A stretch of 64,000 nt of DNA from Nocardia nova (GTDB taxonomy: Bacteria > Actinomycetota > Actinomycetes > Mycobacteriales > Mycobacteriaceae), in contig NZ_PSZE01000015.1 of the NCBI RefSeq assembly GCF_002933465.1, positions 62,001-126,000 on the forward strand. Direction: 5' to 3'. Both the position numbers and the translations under genes were made by a program. A model generated the notes under the pieces. That model saw only the letters and a list, made by a program, of their open reading frames with translations. It made no database searches and was not told where the DNA came from. The first letter of the stretch is position 1; every line of letters starts with the position of its first letter. Below, one piece after another: positions 1-8,549 of the stretch.

Positions 1-59
1 GAACCCCTGGTATGAAGTAGGTCCGACTAAAGATCAACTTCACAGAGGTCCCGCGCCCG

Positions 60-680
60 ATGAGTGTGTCATACGTTGCCGTTCTTGCCATCCCGGAGCG
101 GACAGTTTTCGCCGTCGAGGAGTGGCTGGCCCTGCGCCGCCGCGACCTCGGAACCCGGTGGAGGGCTCTGACCTGCATGGAGCACGCGGTGCTGGTGCTG
201 CGGTGGTTCACCGACGGCACCCGTGTCGAACAGCTCGCACTGGACAATGCGATCGGGCTGACCACCTGCTATGACGCGTTGCACGAGGCGATCGACGTAT
301 TCGCCGCGCGGGCGCCAGGACTGCGCGGGGCGCTGCTGGCCGCCCGGGCGGCCGGCTACGAACACCTCGATGTCGACGGCATGCTCGTTCACATCGACCG
401 GTGTAGCGAACCGGGTCCCACGCCGGCCGGCAAGCGCACGTCCGGCCCGAACCGTGCTCGCATCGATCTGTGGTGGTCGGGGAAACATCACGGGCACGGC
501 GGGAACGTGCAGGTCGTGACCGCTCCGGACGGGTGGCCACTGTGGGTGTCGGCGGTGGCGCCGGGCCGGACCCACGACATCACCGCGCTGCGCGCCGACC
601 AGTACATGGTGCCGCTGCTGACCGAGTGGACCGCCGATGACCGCAAGGTGCTGGCCGATCTGGGCTACTTGGGTGTCACA
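60..680 (+). pseudogene. IS5-type DDE transposase, 3'-truncated
   Basis: The first ~207 residues read as an IS5/DDE_Tnp_4-type transposase: an N-terminal helix-turn-helix-like region, then LDVDGMLVHIDR with the first acidic residue, then APGRTHDITALR and ADLGYLG, typical of the RNase-H-like catalytic core. Family members usually run on for about 50 more residues with the last catalytic acidic residue. Here the match stops after GYLG, and the open frame continues to 935 only as unrelated residues that overlap an oppositely oriented gene stub. It should be inactive in cis. No clear terminal inverted repeats could be paired, because the right end is missing. Confidence 0.75.
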
Positions 681-725
681 CCGAGTTGCGGGAGATCGCC
701 AACACTTGGACCGGGACCGCGTGGT

Positions 726-854
726 TCATCGAGGGAGAGCGTCCGCGGCGGTGTTGTTGCGGACCAGCCCCCGCACGGTGTGTCCACCGGCGACGAAACG
801 GCGGATGAGTGCGGAACCGAGGAACCCGCCCGCGCCGTACACAAGAATCTTCAT
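726..854 (-). pseudogene. NAD(P)-dependent epimerase/dehydratase, N-terminal stub
   Basis: A 42-residue reading frame starts with MKILVYGAGGFLGSALIRR, the beta-alpha-beta nucleotide-binding start of an NAD-dependent epimerase/NmrA-like protein (GxxGxxG pattern GAGGFLG), and continues FVAGGHTVRGLVRNN before a stop. GGAGGG lies 4 bases upstream of the ATG, so the start is genuine. Intact relatives are 250-330 residues, so only the first strand, helix and second strand remain. The break lies near the end of the truncated transposase, and the insertion or a later deletion probably removed the rest. A strong palindrome at 921-938 sits in its promoter region. Confidence 0.65.
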
Positions 855-920
855 GCTGCCCTCCATTCGGGTGGTACCGGCCGTGAAGATGTGGCCACTT
901 TCTATCGAATCCTTGCCGAC

Positions 921-945
921 TACCTAGTTATATAGGTAATACTTG
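921..945. promoter_or_regulatory. Operator-like palindrome
   Basis: TACCTAGTTATATAGGTA is an inverted repeat with perfect 6-base arms (TACCTA/TAGGTA), followed by ATACTTG. It lies between the divergent epimerase stub and the SnoaL-like remnant. Fourteen bases (TACCTAGTTATATA) recur exactly before the TesB gene at 45448. The reverse complement of its right half (CAAGTATTACCTA) also occurs at that site. A TetR-type operator is inferred. Confidence 0.55.
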
Positions 946-1432
946 TGGTGTTGGCCCGGCAACACCTCTGTCCGAGAACGGCAGAACTCGAGCGAAGCAG
1001 AGCTGAAGTGGACCCCATCGACACCCGAACTGGCAATACTTCCGCGCCGGAGCCGCGCTCACCGAACTCGCCGAATGTTTTGCTCCGGACGGCACACTCG
1101 AGATCAAGGGCAGGTCCACCGCGACGGGACGGGACGCGATCGTCGCGATGCTCGGCGCAGGCGCCGCCCCTGCCGAACCGCGGCGCACGCGTTCGGGAGC
1201 GAAGTTCTTCCAGCGCCATTTCGTCACCGATCCGGTGTTCGACTCGATCACCCCCGAGCGCATCGGAACCCGCGCCTATTTCGTGGTGTTCGGGCCCGAT
1301 GGTGCGGACCACTGGGGCCGGTATCGGGACGCGTTCGTCCCGGTCGGCGACCGCTGGCTCCTTGCACACCGCTTGGTGGCGGTCGATACGACAGCCCCGG
1401 GTTCGTTCCTCGCGGCGCGGTGGTCGCAGTAG
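945..1432 (+). pseudogene. SnoaL-like/NTF2-fold protein, frameshifted
   Basis: From about 1036 the frame ending at 1432 encodes WQYFRAGAALTELAECF, then DGTLEIKGRST and a C-terminal GRYRDAFVPVGDRWLLAHR. This is a SnoaL-like polyketide-cyclase/nuclear-transport-factor-2 fold, usually about 130-150 residues. No start codon is in that frame before 1148. The likely N-terminus (RTAELERSRAEVDPID) is in another frame at 985-1032, so a one-base shift near 1030 is inferred. The segment 1089-1126 is repeated exactly, inverted, inside the ligase remnant near 4.2 kb. A shorter protein from ATG 1148 is possible but would lack the first strands of the fold. Confidence 0.55.
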
Positions 1433-1540
1433 AGCGCGCGCACAACGACAGAGTGGGCTCGCTCGCACGGCGTCGCAGCGCCGGTGGGCGGCAGTCCGGA
1501 GAAGGCAGATCATGACCCCGAAGGAACCGAGGCGCCAGCG

Positions 1541-3166
1541 ATGACAATATCCGAGATCACCACCTACGACCCCGCCGCGTTACGCGCGTTGTGGTACCGC
1601 GAGGGTTTCTACAGCGACCGCACGTGGCCCGACGTGCTCGCCGAGAGCTGTGCCGCCGGAGCGGCGACAACCGTCGCATATGCCGGTTCCGGCGGCACGC
1701 AATTCGTGACGACGGTCGGTGAGATCCACACGCTGGCGCGGCGGGTCGCCGCGGCATTACAGGAGCGTGGCGTCCGCCCCGGCGATACCGTCGCGGTACA
1801 GCTTCCCAACCGGATCGAGGCCTCGATCGCCTACGCGGCGGTGCTGCTCGCCGGTGCGGTCCTCGTCCCGATCGTGCACATCTACGGGCCGAACGAGGTC
1901 CGCTTCATCCTCGAACAGTCGGGCGCCAAGGTCCTCGTCCAGCCCGACCGCTGGCGTTCGGTCGATTACGGCGACCGCGTCGCCTCGTACACTGGGATAC
2001 CGGGGCTCGAACAGGTCGTCGTGGTCGGCGATACGGTTCCCCTTGGCGCGATCGGATGGGACGAACTCATCGCCACCACGGCGGTGTACACCCGCCCGGC
2101 CGTTCATTCCGACGATATCGCGCTGCTGATCTATACCTCCGGCACCACCTCCGCTCCGAAGGGCGTACAGCACAGCCACAATTCGCTGCTCGCCGAGCAG
2201 TGGTCGGCGCCGCAGTATCTGGGGTCCGGCGACGATGCCGTCCAGCTCGTATCGTTCCCGCCCGGGCATATCGCGGGTGTCGGCAGTGTGCTGCGGCCGC
2301 TGCTGCACGGCCAGGACACCGTCTACATGGATACGTGGGATCCGGCTCTGGCCGTCGAACTGGTCGCCCGGCACCGCGTCACCGCGACGTCGGGCACTCC
2401 CTTCCACCTCATGGGTATGCTCGATCTCGGGGACGTCACCGGCAAGCTCGCGACGTTGCGGGAATTCCTCATCGGTGCGGCGACGGTGCCGGAGGATCTG
2501 GTCCGCCGGGCGGCGGCTGCAGGCATCAGCACGTACCGATGCTACGGATCGACCGAACAACCCACCATCACTTCCGGCGCCGCGAGCGACCCCGAGGCCG
2601 CGCGCCTCGGCACGGACGGCTCGCCACTTCCCGGCGTGCGGGTGCGGATCGTCGACGAATCGGGCACCGATGTGCCGCCGGGTGCCGACGGTGAGGTCGT
2701 CACCCGCGGGCCCGATCAGTTCGTCGGGTACCGCGACGAAACCCTCAACGCCTCGGCGTTCACCGCCGACGGCTGGATGCGCACCGGCGACCTCGGCCAT
2801 CTCGACGCCGACGGGCGGCTCACCATCACCGATCGCATCAAGGATGTCGTGATCCGCGCGGGTGAGACCATCTCATCGGGCCAGCTCGAGGATGTCCTGA
2901 TGGCCCATCCCGCAGTGGCCGAGGCTGCGGTCGTCGCCGCTCCCGATCCTCGCTACGGCGAAGTTGTCGCGGCGGTCGTGGTTCCGGTGCCGGGCGCCGA
3001 GATCGATCTGGACGGTATTCGCGCGCACTTCGCGAAATCCGGTCTCGCGAAACAGAAGACGCCCGAGCGGCTCGTCGTGGTCGATACGCTGCCACGCACG
3101 GCGCTGGGCAAGATCCGCAAGGCCGAACTCCGCGCCGAACACTTTCCGAAGGGCGTCAGCCGGTAA
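1541..3166 (+). CDS. AMP-dependent acyl-CoA synthetase
   Basis: This 541-residue enzyme of the ANL superfamily activates a carboxylic acid to its CoA thioester through an acyl-AMP. Visible motifs are the ATP-binding loop IYTSGTTSAPKGV (near residue 205), the YGSTE motif near 345, the hinge/adenylate segment DRIKDVVIRAGE near 445, and the C-terminal catalytic lysine in RTALGKIRK. The ATG at 1541 was chosen because GAGG lies 8 bases upstream and the domain begins directly after it. The substrate is unknown; an aromatic, medium-chain or cyclic acid is compatible. It resembles, but is not identical to, the broken ligase at 3.9-4.6 kb. It stands alone, followed by a GC-rich hairpin. Confidence 0.85.
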   Translation: MTISEITTYDPAALRALWYREGFYSDRTWPDVLAESCAAGAATTVAYAGSGGTQFVTTVGEIHTLARRVAAALQERGVRPGDTVAVQLPNRIEASIAYAAVLLAGAVLVPIVHIYGPNEVRFILEQSGAKVLVQPDRWRSVDYGDRVASYTGIPGLEQVVVVGDTVPLGAIGWDELIATTAVYTRPAVHSDDIALLIYTSGTTSAPKGVQHSHNSLLAEQWSAPQYLGSGDDAVQLVSFPPGHIAGVGSVLRPLLHGQDTVYMDTWDPALAVELVARHRVTATSGTPFHLMGMLDLGDVTGKLATLREFLIGAATVPEDLVRRAAAAGISTYRCYGSTEQPTITSGAASDPEAARLGTDGSPLPGVRVRIVDESGTDVPPGADGEVVTRGPDQFVGYRDETLNASAFTADGWMRTGDLGHLDADGRLTITDRIKDVVIRAGETISSGQLEDVLMAHPAVAEAAVVAAPDPRYGEVVAAVVVPVPGAEIDLDGIRAHFAKSGLAKQKTPERLVVVDTLPRTALGKIRKAELRAEHFPKGVSR

Positions 3167-3193
3167 GTGCGCGCCGGGAGGATCCGCGGTTGC

Positions 3194-3216
3194 GCCCGGT
3201 CGGTCTCCGGCCGGGC
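3194..3216. terminator. GC-rich hairpin after the ligase gene
   Basis: GCCCGGTCGG and CCGGCCGGGC can pair over 10 positions with one mismatch and a TCT loop, 28 bases after the ligase stop. No T-run follows, so its action as a terminator is only plausible. Confidence 0.35.
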
Positions 3217-3288
3217 CAATGCCCACTCGGCTGCGGCGAGGCCGTGGTCCGGATCGGATCCGCGACACCGATCCCGTGTCGGACTCCG

Positions 3289-3882
3289 TCATCGTCCTCG
3301 CCATTCGGGCCTGCGGCGCTCGAAGAACGCCTGTATTCCTTCTTGTAGGTCTTCTGAGCCCATGACCCCGTCGATTGCTCGTGCGGTTGCCGCCCAGCCG
3401 ATTTCGTCCGCTGCCACGTACTGGTCCGCGAGCGCTGCGAGGGTCTGGCGGACCGCGACGGGCGAAGATTCGCAGATGTCCGCTGCCAGAACCAGCGCTT
3501 CGCGGAGTGCCGCGCCCGGTTCCGTGATCGTGTTGACGAGGCCGAAGCGGTGGGCTCGTTCGGCGGATAGGCCGGCGCCGGTGATGAGTAGTTCTTTCGC
3601 GACAGGGAGCGGCAGTGCCCGCACTGCCCGGAACAATGCTCCCGACGTCGCGACCACACCGCGCCGGGTCTCCGGCAGGGCGAATCGGGCGGTGGTCGAG
3701 GCCACCACCAAATCGCACGCGAGAGCGATCTCGAATCCTCCGCCCAGCGCGGGACCTTCGACGACTGCGATCAGTGGCTTCCGGCGCCGACGCCGGATCA
3801 GACCGTACTCGCCTCCGTGGTCTGTCTTCGCGTCACCGCCGCTAGTCAGGTCCGTGCCGGCCGAGAATACCGAATCGGTCCC
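3289..3882 (-). pseudogene. Enoyl-CoA hydratase, 5'-truncated
   Basis: The frame ending at 3289 matches residues from about 57 to the end of the intact hydratase at 29451-30200: GTDSVFSAGTDL, GPALGGGFEIALACDLV, LPETRRGVVATSGALFRAVR, and a C-terminal AFFERRRPEWRGR. The first strand and helix are gone. Upstream of GTDSVF the open frame continues into sequence derived from the neighbouring ligase remnant. The long open frame 3289-4092 is therefore a chimera, not a fused enzyme. The crotonase oxyanion-hole segment is present but there is no proper start. Confidence 0.7.
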
Positions 3883-3889
3883 GATCTCG

Positions 3890-4560
3890 TTCTCCTCGAA
3901 TCCCGGCCCGGTGGCCGGGCCGATCGGTGCGTCCATCCGCGGAGTGTCCGCCGCTGAACGGCGGGAACTCGTCGATCCGCCGGGGATCAGGACTTTCTCG
4001 CCGCCGGTCGGGCACCGCGACGGCGGCCTCGTCCCCGACCCCCGGGCAGGCCAGCAGGGCGTCCTCGACCTCACCGAAGGAAATGGTCTCACCGGCGCGG
4101 ATGATCACATCCTTCGCCCGGTCGGTGATCGTCAGACAGCCCTCGTCGTCGCGGTGGACCTGCCCTTGATCTCGAGTGTGCCGTTCGAGGCGGCCGATAT
4201 CGCCGGTCCGTAGCCACGGCCGCCCGCCACCCTTCGCGTCGAACCAGACCTCCGCGTCGAGCGCGGCATCGCGGTAACCGGCGAATGTCTCCGGGCTGCG
4301 GGTCGACGACGCGGATTTCGCCGTCGGCGCAGGGCCGGCCATCCGTGAACTGCCGTTTGTCGAGAGGTCCGCGGGAGTCCCGGAGGACACAGTCGGCTGT
4401 CGTACGCGGACCCGGGACCGTGGCCCTGCTGTTGTATCCAGCCCGCGAGTGCCTGCGCCCGCTGGTGCACTTCGCCGATGGTCGTCTCGACCGCGGCGGT
4501 ATGGAAGCTGAGCGGAACAGACGTGTTTTCCGCGCGGCCCCTGCCAGCCGCAGGATTCCG
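3890..4560 (-). pseudogene. Acyl-CoA ligase, internally deleted and frameshifted
   Basis: Pieces of an ANL ligase can be followed in the minus direction but in several frames. An N-terminal piece reads ETTIGEVHQRAQALAGWIQ (about 4490-4430). After a large internal deletion come TVSSGTPAD and ETFAGYRDAALDAEVWF, then LRTGDIGRLE and CLTITDRAKDVIIRAGE, and finally EDALLACPGVGDEAAVAVPDRR near 4010. The central ATP-binding loop and the C-terminal catalytic lysine are missing. A 30-base in-frame segment copied from the SnoaL-like gene interrupts the piece between GRLE and the following DDEGC. The 3' end runs into the hydratase remnant. Confidence 0.65.
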
Positions 4561-4627
4561 ATCCGGTGGGCACCCGCCCGGAAGTTCATGGCGAACTCGG
4601 GTCGGGGCCTACCGGCTGGGCGTTGTG

Positions 4628-5221
4628 CTAATGATCCGGCTCGATACTCGTGTTCCGATAGCCGGCTGTCTCGAAGAAGCCCGGCCAGCCGTCGTGTTTC
4701 CGTGCGGCCTCGCGTAAATCGTTCCACGTGGAGGGGCGTTTGTCGGTGACGTCGATATCGAAGGATGTGGCATGCCGGAATTCCAGGACCGTCACACCGT
4801 CGGGGCCGGCCCGGTAGCCGTACCGGGCCCCGCGGGGCACATAGAACCCCGCACCCGGTCCCAAGCACCGCCGCCCCAGGTGGAGCCGGCCGGCGATCAC
4901 GTAATACAGGCAATCCACATTGTGCGTATGCGCGGGCAGTATCACATCCGCGGCCAGCGACACCTTCACCAGGCTGTACCCGTCCGGGTCGTTCTGGCAG
5001 AACACCACTTCGGTGAGGGCCCCACCTGCCATGCGTGCGAATTCGTCCGGCGGGATCGAATTCACCACTTCCTCGGGATAGCCCGGGAAGTCCATGATCT
5101 GCATGAGATCGACCACCGGTTCGCCGGTGAATATCCGGAAGTCTGCCCGGGTGCCCTGGCCGGTCGGCGCAGGCCCGGGGGAACCGGCTTCGTTGTCCTG
5201 GGTGTCGCTGGAGTCGGACAT
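4628..5221 (-). CDS. Cupin-domain protein
   Basis: The 197-residue protein has one cupin barrel around residues 70-165. Motif 1 is present as PAHTHNVDCLYYVIAGRL, with histidines that could hold a metal, and PRGARYGYRAGPDG forms the second motif. A low-complexity acidic N-terminus precedes it. The C-terminal WPGFFETAGYRNTSI is conserved-looking but unassigned. GGAG lies about 8 bases before the ATG. It follows the lipoyl-domain gene by 22 bases and is probably cotranscribed with it and the cyclase-like hydrolase. The role is unknown: a metal-dependent dioxygenase, isomerase or ligand-binding protein are all possible. Confidence 0.7.
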   Translation of the reverse strand: MSDSSDTQDNEAGSPGPAPTGQGTRADFRIFTGEPVVDLMQIMDFPGYPEEVVNSIPPDEFARMAGGALTEVVFCQNDPDGYSLVKVSLAADVILPAHTHNVDCLYYVIAGRLHLGRRCLGPGAGFYVPRGARYGYRAGPDGVTVLEFRHATSFDIDVTDKRPSTWNDLREAARKHDGWPGFFETAGYRNTSIEPDH

Positions 5222-5243
5222 TTGACTTCTCCTTCACGCGCAG

Positions 5244-5576
5244 CTACTGGCGGATGATCCCGACGACGGTCCCCACCTCGTAGGTCTTGTCGGTCTCGCC
5301 GAGGATCTCGAGGGTGCCCGCACCCGGGGATTCGATCTCGGTTTCGGTTTTGTCCATGGCCAGGTTGTAGATCGGTTCCCCTTCGGTGACCGAGGCCCCG
5401 TCCGCTACCAGCCACTCGGTGATCTCGCCTTCTGTCATGGTCACGCCGAGCTTCTCCTTCTCCAGCCGGGCGAACTCCGGCGAGTAATACCGCTCGGCGG
5501 GTACCCGCGACGGGTCGATGATCGCATGGGGGATCGCCGCAGTGGGTGCCTGAACCGGCTCCTCGACAGTGGTCAT
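5244..5576 (-). CDS. Lipoyl/biotinyl-domain protein with a Rieske-oxygenase-like leader
   Basis: Residues ~40-110 form a lipoyl-type domain: LGVTMTEGEITEWL at its start and the attachment lysine in MDKTETEIESPGAG. It would carry lipoate (or biotin) as a swinging arm. The first ~40 residues differ: PSRVPAERYYSPEFARLEKE looks like the extreme N-terminus of a Rieske non-haem iron oxygenase alpha subunit, where KLWPRVW would normally follow. The joint lies at EKEKL/GVTMTEG. GGAGG precedes the ATG at 5576. No E1/E2 dehydrogenase or carboxylase partner is nearby, so its partner is unknown. It may be a deletion fusion that still makes a folded domain. Confidence 0.65.
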   Translation of the reverse strand: MTTVEEPVQAPTAAIPHAIIDPSRVPAERYYSPEFARLEKEKLGVTMTEGEITEWLVADGASVTEGEPIYNLAMDKTETEIESPGAGTLEILGETDKTYEVGTVVGIIRQ

Positions 5577-5634
5577 GGATGCCTCCAGATGTGGGCTGAC
5601 ATCAGATCGGTAGATGCGAGAAGTGTCCCAAATC

Positions 5635-5656
5635 ACTAACTGATTGTAGAGTTAGT
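5635..5656. promoter_or_regulatory. Operator-like palindrome ACTAACT-N8-AGTTAGT
   Basis: Perfect 7-base arms are separated by GATTGTAG. It lies 59 bases upstream of the lipoyl-domain start, at the place expected for a repressor site on the promoter of that gene and the cupin gene. The regulator is not identified. Confidence 0.5.
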
Positions 5657-5874
5657 TTGTGGTGCAGGACTCCTTTCTGTCAATGGGTGCACTGGGTTAC
5701 CTATCTGGAAGGCGCTGGTGGTGATACCCCGCGCAAGCCCCCGACCTGGCGATTCGGCTCGGTACGGCGTCTCGCCGGCCATCGCAACGTGGATCAGCCA
5801 GCCTGACCGCCGCGCGTGGGCTTCCCGGCAGCGCAGGCGCGGCGGCAACGGGGAGAGATCTGCGAGCGTGTCGC

Positions 5875-6861
5875 CTATTTCACGGCGACGGGGTTGATCG
5901 GTGAGCCTACGCCGCCGGTGACTTTGAGTGGTGCGGCGATCAACTGAAACTCGTACCTTCCGTCGCGAGCGCAATCTTCGGCGAGATCTTCGAGATCCCA
6001 GAATTCTCCGAGCATGAGTCCCATTTCCCGGAGCGTGAGCAGATGCAGCGGCAGGAAAACGCCCTCGACCTCGGATTCGGTGCTCTCTACCATCGCGTTG
6101 TCGGCGGCGATCGCGGCCACTTTCTTTTCGTTCAGCCATTCGGCACAGCGCCAGCTGACGCCCGAGCCCGGTTCGGAGCCGTTGTGTGTTTCCAGGTAGC
6201 GGGCCCACCAGCCGGTGCGGAACAGCAGAATATCCCCGGCCTCGATGCTTACATTCTGCGCCTCGGCAATTTCTTCGAGTTCCTCCGGGGAGATCGGGTT
6301 ACCCGGCGCCAGGTATGTGCCCTCCCCGCGATATCGGACGACATCGATCAACACGCCCCGGGAGATGATGCCCTTCGACTGAACTTTGTCGATCCCGCAA
6401 TAGGCGGCACCGGTGCTCGTCACCGACGACGACGGAAACCCGTTGTACAACTGGTCGTCGTAGTAGACGTGCGACAGCGCGTCCCACTGGGTGGCTGCCT
6501 GAAGCGGCATGATGATGATGTCGTCGTTGAATCGGGTGGAACCCGTCCCGAATATCCCGCCGATCGTCCGACCCACGAGATCACCGTCGCCGGTTCCGTA
6601 CTGCAGTAGCGACCGAGCGTCTCCGCCGTCGACGGACATCAGATGCACCGGATTGGACCGGAACGGAAGACTGCCCTGCGGTCCGTCGGAACCGAACCGG
6701 ATTCCGAGCGGGAAGACTTGCCCGGTCTGCACCAACGAGGCCGATCGGACGACCTGATCGTTTGCGATGTGGTTGAGTGTTCCGATTTCGTCGTCGGCAC
6801 CCCACCGTCCCCAATTCCGCACCTTTTCCGCAACGCGGGCGAACTCGGCTTCGGTTGCCAT
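5875..6861 (-). CDS. Cyclase-family (kynurenine formamidase-like) metal hydrolase
   Basis: The 328-residue protein belongs to the cyclase family (PF04199), metal-dependent hydrolases acting on cyclic amides, lactones or formamides. Recognisable parts are the N-terminal NWGRWGADDEIGTLNHI, the core TQWDALSHVYYDDQLYNG (the site of the metal-binding HxGTHxD-like motif, here altered to QWDALSH), GDILLFRTGWW, and a late PLHLLTLREMGLMLGE. AAAGGA precedes the ATG. The substrate is unknown; ring-cleavage products or lactones are plausible in this degradation setting. About 235 non-coding bases separate it from the lipoyl gene downstream, in which nothing else is recognised. Confidence 0.75.
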   Translation of the reverse strand: MATEAEFARVAEKVRNWGRWGADDEIGTLNHIANDQVVRSASLVQTGQVFPLGIRFGSDGPQGSLPFRSNPVHLMSVDGGDARSLLQYGTGDGDLVGRTIGGIFGTGSTRFNDDIIIMPLQAATQWDALSHVYYDDQLYNGFPSSSVTSTGAAYCGIDKVQSKGIISRGVLIDVVRYRGEGTYLAPGNPISPEELEEIAEAQNVSIEAGDILLFRTGWWARYLETHNGSEPGSGVSWRCAEWLNEKKVAAIAADNAMVESTESEVEGVFLPLHLLTLREMGLMLGEFWDLEDLAEDCARDGRYEFQLIAAPLKVTGGVGSPINPVAVK

Positions 6862-6906
6862 GTTATTCCTTTCTTACGCGGCCTCTTCGAACAGCAGTCG
6901 ACGCGG

Positions 6907-7701
6907 CTACCACAGCATCGACATTCCCCCGTTGGGACGCATGACCGCTCCGGTGACGAACCGCGCCGCGTCGGCGACGAGGTAGAGCACCGCGTAGGCG
7001 GGATCGCGTGGATCGCCCGCCAGTCCGAGCGGTGCCGCCGCCGCACGGGAGCTGCGGAGGGCTTCGGAGCTGCTCGCCTCATTGCCGGTATCGACATGTC
7101 GCCTCGTCATCGGCGTTTCGACCCAACCCGGCGCGACAGCGTTGACGCGGACGCCCCGCGGCGCTATTTCCAGTGCGAGCGAACGTGTGAACTGGTGTGC
7201 CGCGGCCTTGGCGGTCGTGTACGCCGCCAAGGCGGGTGTGGGACCGTCGATTCCCGCACTGGTGATGTTCACGATCGAGCCGGAACCTCGGTCGATCATC
7301 ACCCGCGCGGCGGCCTGCGAACCGAACACGAGCCCCTTGAAGTTCACCGCGTGCACCCGGTCGAGTTCCTCCGCCGATACCGTCAGTGGTGACTGGTCCG
7401 CGATGATGCCGGCATTGTTGACGAAGATGTCCAACCGGCCCCGTGTCCGGACGGTATCGCTGACCAGACCGTCGACGGCCGCCTGCACTCGCACATCGAG
7501 TTCCGCCGGCTCCGCGGAGAACCCACGATCCACGATCTGGCGTGCGGTGGCCTCGGCAGCGGCTGCGGCGATATCGGCGACTGCGACGTGCGCACCCGCT
7601 TCGGCGAGGACGGTGGCAATGGCTGCGCCGATCCCGTTACCCGCTCCGGTGACTATTGCTATCCGGTCGGTGAGATCGAACTTGTCGAAGACGGTAGCCA
7701 T
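6907..7701 (-). CDS. Short-chain dehydrogenase/reductase
   Basis: A classical SDR of 264 residues. TGAGNGIG binds the cofactor, NNAG is present, and the catalytic Ser, Tyr and Lys appear in NITSAG and AAYTTAKAA. The late FVTGAVMRPNGGMSM is the usual C-terminal dinucleotide-domain motif. The ATG at 7701 is preceded by GAGGAG. The aspartate after strand 2 (VADIA) suggests NAD(H). It is the second of two tandem SDRs and lies 45 bases before the cyclase-like gene, consistent with a polycistronic unit. Substrate unknown; probably a secondary alcohol or 3-hydroxyacyl-CoA. Confidence 0.8.
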   Translation of the reverse strand: MATVFDKFDLTDRIAIVTGAGNGIGAAIATVLAEAGAHVAVADIAAAAAEATARQIVDRGFSAEPAELDVRVQAAVDGLVSDTVRTRGRLDIFVNNAGIIADQSPLTVSAEELDRVHAVNFKGLVFGSQAAARVMIDRGSGSIVNITSAGIDGPTPALAAYTTAKAAAHQFTRSLALEIAPRGVRVNAVAPGWVETPMTRRHVDTGNEASSSEALRSSRAAAAPLGLAGDPRDPAYAVLYLVADAARFVTGAVMRPNGGMSMLW

Positions 7702-7762
7702 GGCAGTTTCACACTCCTCTGTGTGGTTGATCGGTGGCAGCTGTTCTGTGGCCGCCGTCGGT

Positions 7763-8536
7763 TCATTCCTGGTATGGGTCGCGGTACGGGCCCGCGAGAT
7801 GACCGCCGTCCGCGGTGAACTGACCACCGGTGCAGTACGAGGATTCGTCCGAGGCCAGGAAGAGGGCTAGGTACGCGATCTCGCTCGGCTCGCCGGGGCG
7901 GGGGAAAGGTTGTCGGCGCACCGTGTTGTCGAGGCGTTCGCGCCCCTTCCCCTGGATGTGGCGGACCATGGGTGAGTCGATCACGCCCGGATGGATCGAA
8001 TTGACCCGGATACCCAAAGGCCCGAGGTCGATGGCCGCGGAGCGCGTCATCCCGGTGACCGCGAACTTGGACGCCGTGTAGCTTGTCAGACCGCCGATGC
8101 CCACCAGCCCGTCGATCGACGAAATATTGATGATCGAGGCGGCGCGGCTCCGCTCCAGCAGCGCGACCATCGACCGCATCCCGTAGAACACCCCGTGCAC
8201 ATGTACATCGAACAGCCGATGGTGGTTCTCGACCGGCAACAGGTCGAAACGTCCCGTAGCGGGCGCGATACCGGCATTGTTGACGAGAACATCCAGGACT
8301 CCGAAGGTTTCGTCGATATAGTGCGCGAGGTCGTCCCACTGCTCTCGGTCGGTGACATCGAGCGGCCGATAGACCGCCCCGCCGGGAAGCGATTTCGCGA
8401 CCGCGGCGCCGTCCTCGTGATCGATATCGGTGACCACAACCGTGGCGCCCTCCGCGGCGAACAGCCGAGCCTCGGCCTCGCCTTGTCCCCGTGCCGATCC
8501 GGTGATCAGAACGATTTTTCCGGCCAGTCGTCCCAT
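7763..8536 (-). CDS. Short-chain dehydrogenase (hydroxysteroid dehydrogenase-like)
   Basis: A 257-residue SDR with TGSARGQGEAEA, NNAGI, and the catalytic set in NISSIDGL and SYTASKFAV. The overall pattern resembles 3-alpha/20-beta-hydroxysteroid dehydrogenases and similar alcohol dehydrogenases; DIDH after strand 2 favours NAD. The ATG at 8536 is preceded by AGGAG-like sequence. It ends with the unusual tail YRDPYQE. It is the first of the two tandem SDR genes, immediately downstream of a broken substrate-binding lipoprotein gene. Confidence 0.8.
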   Translation of the reverse strand: MGRLAGKIVLITGSARGQGEAEARLFAAEGATVVVTDIDHEDGAAVAKSLPGGAVYRPLDVTDREQWDDLAHYIDETFGVLDVLVNNAGIAPATGRFDLLPVENHHRLFDVHVHGVFYGMRSMVALLERSRAASIINISSIDGLVGIGGLTSYTASKFAVTGMTRSAAIDLGPLGIRVNSIHPGVIDSPMVRHIQGKGRERLDNTVRRQPFPRPGEPSEIAYLALFLASDESSYCTGGQFTADGGHLAGPYRDPYQE

Positions 8537-8549
8537 GTCCTGTTTCTCC

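Noticed and set aside
3289..4092. A long open frame that looks like a hydratase with a novel N-terminal domain
   Set aside because: The first ~70 residues are a shifted reading of the ligase remnant; the frame is a chance fusion of two broken genes.
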